This document shows positions 56,901-64,000 of a stretch of 64,000 nucleotides of DNA, in pieces. Made by a program: the position numbers and the translations under genes. The stretch is taken from positions 126,001-190,000 of the forward strand of contig JACVTC010000018.1 of the NCBI GenBank assembly GCA_016946835.1, read 5' to 3'. The notes under the pieces are model-generated. The model was given only the letters and a program-made list of their open reading frames with translations, was not told the DNA's origin and searched no databases. The DNA is from Neocallimastix lanati (nom. inval.). Its lineage: Eukaryota > Neocallimastigomycota > Neocallimastigomycetes > Neocallimastigales > Neocallimastigaceae. Positions within the stretch are counted from its first letter, which is position 1, and every line of letters begins with the position of its first letter.

Positions 56901-57753
56901 AATTACGGATTTCCCAGAGGAAAATGGTAATGATTCTAACGATGAAGATGAGGTAGAGATTAGTAAAACTCCAATAGAAGATGATAATGAATCTAATGAT
57001 GAAGAAATCAGTAAATCTCCAATGGAAGATGATAATGAATCTAATGATGAAGAAATTAGTAAATCTCCAATGGAAGATGATAATGAATCTAATGATGAAG
57101 AAATTAGTAAATCTCCAATGGAAGATGATAATGAATCTAATGATGAAGAAATCAGTAAATCTCCAATGGAAGATGATAATGAATCAAATGACGAAGAAAC
57201 AGACAATGTTAAGCCAATTAATAATTATAAGAAGGGAGAGAGATGTGGTAAAAGCTATGGATCATGTGAAAAAGGATACTGCTGTAGTCAATATGGATGG
57301 TGTGGTAAATCAGATAGACATTGTGAATTGGAGAATGGATGTCAATCAAAATTTGGATATTGTAAACCGGGATTTACTAAGATACCAACTATAGCTACTA
57401 CTACTACAAAGATAAAAACTAGCTCTATCAAAGATAGATGTGGTAAAGGATACGGATCTTGCCAAAAAGGATACTGCTGTAGTCAATATGGATGGTGTGG
57501 TAAGTCTGATGCTTATTGTAATGTGGAAAAAGGATGTCAATCAGGCTTTGGTAAATGTAGTTCATCATCTAATAATAAAAAGAGCGCTACAGTTACTACT
57601 ATCATTAGAAAAGTATCCAGTAATCAATGGAGATGCGGAAAATCATTTGGATCTTGTAAAGAAGGATACTGTTGTAGTCGGTATGGATGGTGTGGCAAAG
57701 ATAGTCATTACTGTGGTAAGGGATGCCAATCTGAATTTGGTAAATGCTGGTAA
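51421..57753 (+). CDS. Giant secreted Glu/Asn-rich protein with choice-of-anchor A domain and three chitin-binding domains
   Basis: 2110 residues, one exon. Residues 1-24 form a hydrophobic signal peptide. Residues 25-300 resemble the choice-of-anchor A family seen in bacterial and some eukaryotic surface proteins (LGIVHDFNAFIFGDF, VQGRLAAQGDVNIG, AIVAGGTFHFG). About 311-1739 is almost purely Glu, Asn and Lys in EEEEN/EENKEE units. About 1740-1935 is Ser/Thr/acidic and includes a 16-residue repeat (EISKSPMEDDNESNDE). The C-terminus has three hevein-type (ChtBD1/CBM18) domains at about 1941-1982, 2007-2045 and 2071-2110, each with CG-x4-GSC..GYCCS.YGWCG and eight Cys. It is probably a cell-wall or extracellular chitin-bound protein with a long acidic spacer. 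The C-terminal domains being in frame with the signal peptide across 4.3 kb of repeat supports one real gene. Confidence 0.92.
52354..56640 (+). repeat. 4.3-kb purine-rich GAA/GAG/AAT coding repeat
   Basis: The plus strand is nearly all purine; the main pyrimidine is the T of AAT codons. Repeats occur at several scales, including a roughly 180-bp higher-order unit near 53240-53690 and a roughly 260-bp one at 55500-56580. The +1 frame is also open for hundreds of codons (poly Lys/Met/Arg) because AATGAA gives ATG, not a stop; this is a shadow. Confidence 0.9.
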
Positions 57754-58280
57754 ATGAAATTTTGATAAATATTTATATATATAATATATATATTCATCAA
57801 AATTTTATAAATAAATAAATAAATATATATATTTATCTATTTATATATAATAAAATATACACAATTAAACAATTATATGTCTATCTATCTATTTATCTAT
57901 ATATATATATATATAATAAAATATAGACAATTAAACAATTATATATATATATTCATTTATGCATATAATCTATTATTTTTTTTTATTTAATAATGTAAAA
58001 ATTTTAGTTAAAGAGTTTTATTTTTTTAATAATTGAATAGTTTTAATTAATATTTTATATATATATTTATACATATTAATAATTTATATCTTTTTTTTAA
58101 TAATTTGACAAATTTATATAATTTTTATTTATATCTTTTTTTTTTTTTTTTTTTTTTTTTTCTTATTTATTTAGTTTTTTTTTTTTTTTTTTATTTTCAA
58201 TTTTTAATATTAATTTATATTTTATTTTTTTTTTATAAAGAAAAAAGAAAAAATAAAAATAAAAAATAAAAAATAAAAAA
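57754..58280. other. 3' flank of the chitin-binding gene
   Basis: TA-rich, with a duplicated segment (ATAAAATATA.ACAATTAAACAATTATAT at 57848 and 57914) and T tracts. No gene was recognised. Confidence 0.55.
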
Positions 58281-58286
58281 GATAAA

Positions 58287-58396
<110 letters not shown>

Positions 58397-58639
58397 TGAT
58401 AACATTATTATTTAAATTACATAAAGTAATATAAAAAGTGTTAAAAGAAGAGGATCAGGAATTTTAGGGTTTATAATCATGTCAACTCTATTTATTTAAT
58501 ATATTTTATTATAAATAGAGAACTTTTTTTATTCTAAATGAAATGTTTTTAAATTACATTGTGGGCTTATATATTAATTATATTAAAAATTACATTATAT
58601 TTTTATTATTATTATTATTATTATTAATCTCATTATTCA

Positions 58640-58990
58640 TATCTTCATAGCTTGATATTTCTCATTAAATAAATTTCTAGTCTCAGATTCTTACAGGTCA
58701 TCGTCTTTCTAAAGACTTCTGGAAAAGATTCTCCTCAATGATATGTACTTTTTTTCTAGGTCCATGGAGGGTTAATGGAAAAGGAATAGCCTTTCTGTGA
58801 TTCTGATAATATTCGATGGATATCCTTTCAAAAGTGGCTTCCAGTATGAAGAGAGTAAATTGAAATACTGGAAGACTGTTGAAAGTGAACCTAGTGTTTT
58901 ATATTGTTTTAAACTGGATATGTAGTAACATTGGAATTGTATAATTAATAATATCATGTTGTTTCTACATATTATCATTGTAATAAATGT
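58640..58990. pseudogene. Unassigned complex sequence, possible transposon relic
   Basis: Composition is less AT-rich than its surroundings, with codon-like texture (plus strand LTGHRLSKDFWKRFSSM at about 58695-58745, with stops after it; minus strand an open 68-codon frame). It lies shortly before a LINE relic and may be part of it, but neither strand gives a family I can name. Confidence 0.25.
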
Positions 58991-58999
58991 ATTTGTATT

Positions 59000-59559
59000 T
59001 TTTTTTTTTTTTTTACAATAGCATAATTTTGTATATGCATTTTTCTAAAGTATTATTTAAACTCTCATGTACTAGCTATTGTAAAAATGGAAATGTAGGA
59101 GATTGATTCACTCCAAAAGCTTGTGTTTAAGACTTTATTTAAGGGATGGGAATCTTTTTTTTTTATAGTCTTTCACTACTAACATTTTATTTACATTTTC
59201 ATTTCAGGTTATTTATGAGTACGTTAGAGAAAAATAATTTTATCAATAAAAACTTTACTAATCGAATAGAATTTCAGAAACTCAAAAAATAACAGAAAAA
59301 AAAAAAAAAAAAAAAAGAAAAACAAGAGATTATTTATTATAATAAAATTCTTAAGTTGTTTATTTTTTTCTTAAATTTTATTAATTACTTCACAAAGATT
59401 AAAAACTTCATTTTATTTTTATTATTTAAAATATTTCTATTTTATTTTATTATTGTTTTTTTTTTTAATATTTTTTTATTTATATTTATATTTCTTTGTT
59501 TTTAGTATTTTTAGTTTTTTATTAGTTTCATTGTTTATAAATTTGTAATTTATAGTTTA
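59000..59559. other. AT-rich spacer
   Basis: T and A tracts and ordinary AT-rich DNA; nothing recognised. Confidence 0.5.
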
Positions 59560-60330
59560 TTATGGAAAAGATATTTCACCCAGGGGTTAAAATCTATTGA
59601 CAACTTAAGGTTGATTTTTATTCGTGATATACGCTCATGGACCAATGCTAAAATGAAGGAATATTTTTATTCATCCTTGATTCAAAAAAATTCAAGGATA
59701 ATATCTTGTCAGTAAAAAGAATTACTAAATTCAATGATAGTTTCTTCAGGATAAAAGTATACACTCCAAATTTCAACCAAGAAAAATTTGAAAAAAAAAA
59801 AAAAAAGTATTTGAAAAAGCAATATCAGGAGTTAAAATTTCATATTGTAGATGTTCCAAATGGAATCATAAGGTTTCTTTTCAGCATTTAAAACTAAATT
59901 TAATATCTAATATTACAAACTCAGCAAATCTCAGTTCTACTAATTTAATACATGTTATAAATGGCAATCATGAACCCAATGCTCTCAACATTTCTAATCT
60001 TAATTCTCAAAATCTAATTTCATATTCTAACACAGGAAAGTTTTCTTTTTTGTCTAAGTTGGAATACCAATGGATGGAATTTTGTGAAAAGAGATAGTAT
60101 TTAGTGCTTTAACACCATTTTTAAACCATTATTCCTATGTTTTCAGGAAACAGGTAATGGTGCCAATGATGCTATAGAAAAATCCATGTAAAGTAACACT
60201 TCCCAACTACAAATAATTCCAGAAAAGAATAGATCCAATTACTCCAGGTTGCAGAGGTTTATATCTTGGGTATCATGTCTCATGTCAAGCAGTACATGAA
60301 GATAATTCCTATATTTGTAAATATGGATAG
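59560..60330 (+). pseudogene. LINE relic with endonuclease domain start
   Basis: About 60065-60095 encodes NTNGWNFVKRDS, followed after a stop and frameshifts by CFQETGNG (near 60140) and CRGLYLGYHVSCQA (about 60255-60300), in the same order as at 23781-24099. Both are exonuclease-endonuclease-phosphatase blocks of LINE ORF2. The upstream part has a frame with KVYTPNFNQEKF and YQELKFHIVDVPNG, perhaps from the preceding ORF. Multiple stops show decay. Confidence 0.65.
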
Positions 60331-60815
60331 ACAATCAATGTAATGTAATGTAATGTAGTTACATTATTTTATATATAAATATAATTATATATATTTTTTT
60401 TATATTATTTTATGTATTTTGTATTTTGTATTTTAGAGAGAGATACAATTAAATATAAAATTAATTTTTTTGAATTGATTACAATATATATACATTATAT
60501 ATATTGAAATTCTTTAATTAATAAATTATTTATTTATTTATTTTATTTATTTATTTATTTATATTTATTTATTTATTTATTTATATTTATTTATTTATTT
60601 ATTTATTTATATTTATTTATTTATTTATATTTATTTATTGATTGATTTATTATAATTTTATGATTATTTTTTTATTTTTATTTATTTTTTTTTTCTTTAT
60701 ATATTTTTTTTTTTTTTAAAATAGAAAAAAAGTATTCTTTCATTTGTAAATAATAAGTTCAATAAAAGTTTTTTTTTTTTAAAGAAAAAAATAGTATTAA
60801 AAGTATTTAGAAATC
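60331..60815. other. AT-rich region upstream of the second ankyrin gene
   Basis: ATGTA repeats at 60340-60362, a TTTA array at 60525-60650 and T tracts. No element was assigned. Confidence 0.55.
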
Positions 60816-61988
60816 ATGGGTTCAAATAAGAAAAAGAGTAATAAAAATACCGAAAAAAATAATAAATATTTGGAAAAACTTTTTAAAGCTATTCATAAGA
60901 ATGACGTTAAAAAAGTGAACAAACAATTAGATTTTGCTGATAAAAAAGACATTTCTTTGAATATTAATAAAAAAAATAAGCATGGTTGTACTCCAATTTT
61001 ATCCGCTACCGCTCAAAATAATACTAATTTAGTAAAATTATTAATGAATTATGCCAATAAAAATAATACTCCTTTATATGTCAATGAAAGTGATAATAAA
61101 GGAATATTTCCTTTATTTTGTGCTATTGGAAATAACAATATTGAAATCATTAAGTTATTGATGCGTTATTCCGATGATAATGATATTATTTTGGACCTTA
61201 ATAAAAAAGATGATAATGGATGGTCTCCTCTTTTCATTGCTTCAGTTTTTAATAAAACCGAAATTGTAAAATTATTATTTGATTATGCCGTTGACCACGA
61301 CATCTATTTAAACATTAATGACGTTGAAAACGAGGAAGGTTATTTCCCACTTATATGTGCCGCTGAAGCCGATAATACTAAAATGGTAAAGTTATTGATT
61401 AACTATGCTTCCTACAGTCAAATTCCTTTGGAAATTAATAAAAGAGAACGTGAAGGACATAGTCCTCTCTCAGCCGCTATTCTTAATGATAATATCGAAA
61501 TAGCTAGATCATTAATAGAATATGCTGATAGAAATAAAATTATTTTGGATGTTAATGAAACTTCCAAAGAAGGATGGTATCCACTTTTATGTGCTACCTA
61601 TAACAATGATGTTAGAATTGTTAAACTCTTAATAGACTATGCCAACAGACATAACATTCTTATGAACATTACTGAAAAAAATAAATTAAAGTATTTCCCT
61701 CTATTTTTAGCTATGGATAACGACAACTTAGAAATATTTGAATTATTAGTAGACTATGCCGTAAGAAATCAAATTAAATTGTCTATTAAAGAAAAAGATA
61801 TTAAAAAAGCTATTCATAATAATGATGGTGATAATAACTTAAAGGATATTTCACAAATTAATATTGATTTCATAAAATTATTAAATAAATATAAAGATCA
61901 ACGCTTTATTAAAGTAGAATTTGAAGAAAGAAGTAAATTTTTAAGAAGATTTAATTCAGTACTTGACATTCGTGAGAAAGAAGAATAA
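60816..61988 (+). CDS. Ankyrin-repeat protein with eight repeats of 39 residues
   Basis: 390 residues, single exon. The Lys/Asn-rich N-terminus (about 25 residues) is followed by eight repeats with the cores LEKLFKAI, CTPILSAT, FPLFCAI, WSPLFIAS, FPLICAA, SPLSAAI, WYPLLCAT and FPLFLAM, each followed by helix 2 (IVKLLIDYA) and a long finger ending in I-N-E-K-like residues. The start-to-start period is 39 residues, as in the 1059-residue protein at 24783. The C-terminal 50 residues are charged and non-repetitive. No signal peptide. Likely an intracellular protein-binding scaffold; partner unknown. Confidence 0.9.
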   Translation: MGSNKKKSNKNTEKNNKYLEKLFKAIHKNDVKKVNKQLDFADKKDISLNINKKNKHGCTPILSATAQNNTNLVKLLMNYANKNNTPLYVNESDNKGIFPLFCAIGNNNIEIIKLLMRYSDDNDIILDLNKKDDNGWSPLFIASVFNKTEIVKLLFDYAVDHDIYLNINDVENEEGYFPLICAAEADNTKMVKLLINYASYSQIPLEINKREREGHSPLSAAILNDNIEIARSLIEYADRNKIILDVNETSKEGWYPLLCATYNNDVRIVKLLIDYANRHNILMNITEKNKLKYFPLFLAMDNDNLEIFELLVDYAVRNQIKLSIKEKDIKKAIHNNDGDNNLKDISQINIDFIKLLNKYKDQRFIKVEFEERSKFLRRFNSVLDIREKEE

Positions 61989-62940
61989 AAAAAAAAAAAA
62001 AAAAAAATAAGTTGAAGAGAATCGAAAAATATAATTCATTTTTCAATTTCTTTGTTTATATTAACTTTTTTTTTTTTTTTTTTTTTTTACCCAACACTTT
62101 TTATGTATGCTATCATTAATGTTTAAAATCTTAAATGTTTAAACAAAAGATATCTATCTTTATACATATACATTTTTAACTATTAATAATAACTTTCAAT
62201 ATCTTAACACTTTTTTTTTTCCCCAAAATTATCTTAGTATATAATAAATTCAAATAACAATAAATTATTTTGAATTTAATCAAAAAAAAAAAAAAAAATA
62301 AAAAAAATAAAACAAAATAAAATAAAAGGGAGAAAAAATGATAATGATAAAAAAAAATATATATATATAAGAAATTGATAATTATGAATAAAAAGGAATA
62401 CTTATTTTAATTCAATTTAAATTTCAAAACATAATATAGTATAATTATTAATTTTTAAAATGAAACAAAAAATATTATAAAATATTATATTATGTCAATA
62501 TAATAAAAAAAAAAAAAAAAAAATAAATATTAAAAATAAGTAAAAAAGTAAATATAATAAACAATAAATAAGAGAAAATAAATAAATAAATAAAAAATTA
62601 AATGAACTAAAATAAAAAGAAATAAACAATACATAAAAGAAAATAAAAATAAAAATAAAATAAATAAAACATAAAATGTATAAAAAATAAAAAAAATAAA
62701 AAAAAAATAAATATAAATATAAATATAAATAAAAGAAAATTAAAATATAAATAAAGGAAATATAAAGTAAAAGAAATACAAAATAAAAGAAATAAATTTA
62801 TATATAATAAACATATCGATTAAAATTATTTATAAATATTTATTTTTATTTATTTATTTATTATTATTATTTAATAAATAAATAAAATAAAATAAAATAA
62901 ATATAAATATTTATTTTTATAAAATTTTATTAATTTATAA
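61989..62940. other. AT-rich intergenic region
   Basis: A-rich on the plus strand (62280-62800) with AAAT and ATAAA runs. No gene was recognised. Confidence 0.6.
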
Positions 62941-62969
62941 TCTTTTAGATAAGCTCGACTACTAATACT

Positions 62970-63485
62970 CAATAAATGTACAAAAAATTTTTAATATAAA
63001 CTTTATTTATTATAAAATTTATTATTTATTAAAATAATAAAATGATTTGTACTAAAATGAAAAAATTTTTCTTTTTGTTTACTTTTTTATTTATTCAAAA
63101 TACCATTTTGTAAATATAACTTCTTCTTGTTATATTTTAAAAATAAAATTCCTTTTTAAACTTCCTTTTTTTTTTTAAAAAACTCTCTCTAAAATAAAAA
63201 TATTAATTTTATCGTATTTATATAAATTTTTTTTTTTTTTTTTTTTTTTTTTAATTATTATTTTATAACATCTTCTGTTTGTTTTCTTTTTATTGGAAAA
63301 GGGTTTTTTTTTTAATAATTTAATATTATATTTTAAAGGCTAAATTAATATAACTAATAACTATCTAATTAAAATAAAATAATATAAAATAAGATTCGGA
63401 AATATGTAATAGAAATTTTTATATTTCGTACGAAAAAATGAATTTTGTATTTTGATGAAAGGAATTTTAGTTTGAAAATCTAACA
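62970..63485 (+). repeat. LTR-like dispersed repeat, copy 2 (matches 13890-14146)
   Basis: 62-bp terminal match to 14085-14146 with the same palindromic start TTTCGTACGAAA and CTAACA end; weaker upstream similarity from about 62970. It is followed by AAAT and GTAGATGAAGTAATAGAAAT tandem repeats (63495-63600). Confidence 0.5.
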
Positions 63486-63805
63486 TAATATACAATAAAT
63501 AAATAAATAAATAAATAAGTAGATGAAGTAATAGAAATAGAATAAATAAATAAATAAATAAATAAATAAGTAGATGAAGTAATAGAAATAGAATAAATAA
63601 AATAAAGAAATAAAATGTATTTAGAGTGAATGGAATAAAAAAAAAAAAAAAAGGTTTTATTACTACAAGAGATGAAGTTGCATTCTTAAACTTGAAAATG
63701 AAATAAATTTTATGTTCAAGTTCTTTCTAAAAGAATTAATAACTAAAGTTTTAATAAGGCAATAGATTTAAAAAATGAAATAAAACTATTGTTTACCTGT
63801 AACAG

Positions 63806-63837
<32 letters not shown>

Positions 63838-63838
<1 letters not shown>

Positions 63839-63912
63839 CTTTCATTTCTTTAATAACATTATATACTTCATCCTGTTCTCCAGTAATTTTCATATCGTCA
63901 ACCTAACAAGTC
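63838..63912 (-). pseudogene. copia reverse transcriptase fragment
   Basis: The minus strand encodes VDDMKITGEQDEVYNVIKEMK, the catalytic YVDD-box region of copia reverse transcriptase with the Tyr lost, bounded by an A tract (T tract on plus) after it. The rest of the domain is not recognisable. It represents a third, independent copia lineage or a 5'- and 3'-truncated copy. Confidence 0.7.
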
Positions 63913-64000
63913 CTCTTATGCCTATTAATTTTTACTATTTAATAAACTTCTTAAATATTTAATAAACTTCTTAAAATATATAATTTTTTTTTTTTTTTCA

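Noticed and set aside
56841-57540. Minus-strand Ser-rich frames and plus-strand frames at the C-terminus of the giant gene
   Set aside because: They are shadows of the 16-residue acidic repeat and the hevein domains, which are clearly coding in the main frame.

Overview
The window looks like nuclear DNA of an anaerobic gut fungus (Neocallimastigomycota). The evidence is extreme AT content outside genes, pervasive homopolymers and microsatellites, Asn/Lys-rich proteins, short GT-AG introns ending in long T tracts, hevein-type chitin-binding domains, and a stand-alone bacterial-type tryptophan synthase beta gene. The assignment is inference; no rRNA or other decisive marker is present. Dictyostelid-like composition was considered, but copia elements and triple chitin-binding domains argue for a fungus.

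Layout. 1-5481: the 5' LTR and most of a copia retrotransposon on the minus strand, running off the left edge, with one in-frame TAA between integrase and reverse transcriptase. 7811-10135: trpB with five exons, one only 17 nt. 15053-15541: a tRNA-derived SINE with target-site duplication. 16238-18135 (minus): a TALE homeobox gene whose homeodomain is completed only by splicing through a 6-nt microexon. 22478-22562: a GC-rich two-hairpin element. 23781-24099: LINE endonuclease relic. 24783-27962: a large ankyrin protein built of 39-residue repeats. 28.1-38.2 kb: a repeat graveyard with LTR relics, LINE reverse-transcriptase relics, a poly(A)-tailed retroposon with a 14-bp duplication, and two copies of a roughly 1.6-kb noncoding repeat, one of which carries a modular palindromic satellite. 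39662-39865: a MITE-like inverted-repeat element. 41646-48023: a complete, apparently intact copia element with 320-bp LTRs differing at three positions, sitting in a heptanucleotide repeat. 51421-57753: a secreted 2110-residue protein (choice-of-anchor A domain, about 1400 residues of Glu/Asn repeats, three chitin-binding domains). 59.5-60.3 kb: a second LINE relic. 60816-61988: a second 39-residue-repeat ankyrin protein. 62.9-64 kb: an LTR-like repeat and a copia reverse-transcriptase fragment.

The host genes (trpB, the homeobox gene, two ankyrin genes and the chitin-binding protein) do not form a pathway and are separated by kilobases of AT-rich DNA and transposons. The most informative signals are the retroelements, which share one apparent primer (the 5' half of tRNA-Lys(CUU)), the two microexons, and the nested-insertion history at 31.6-38.1 kb. 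Homopolymer lengths are hard to read exactly, so boundaries inside them may be off by a base.
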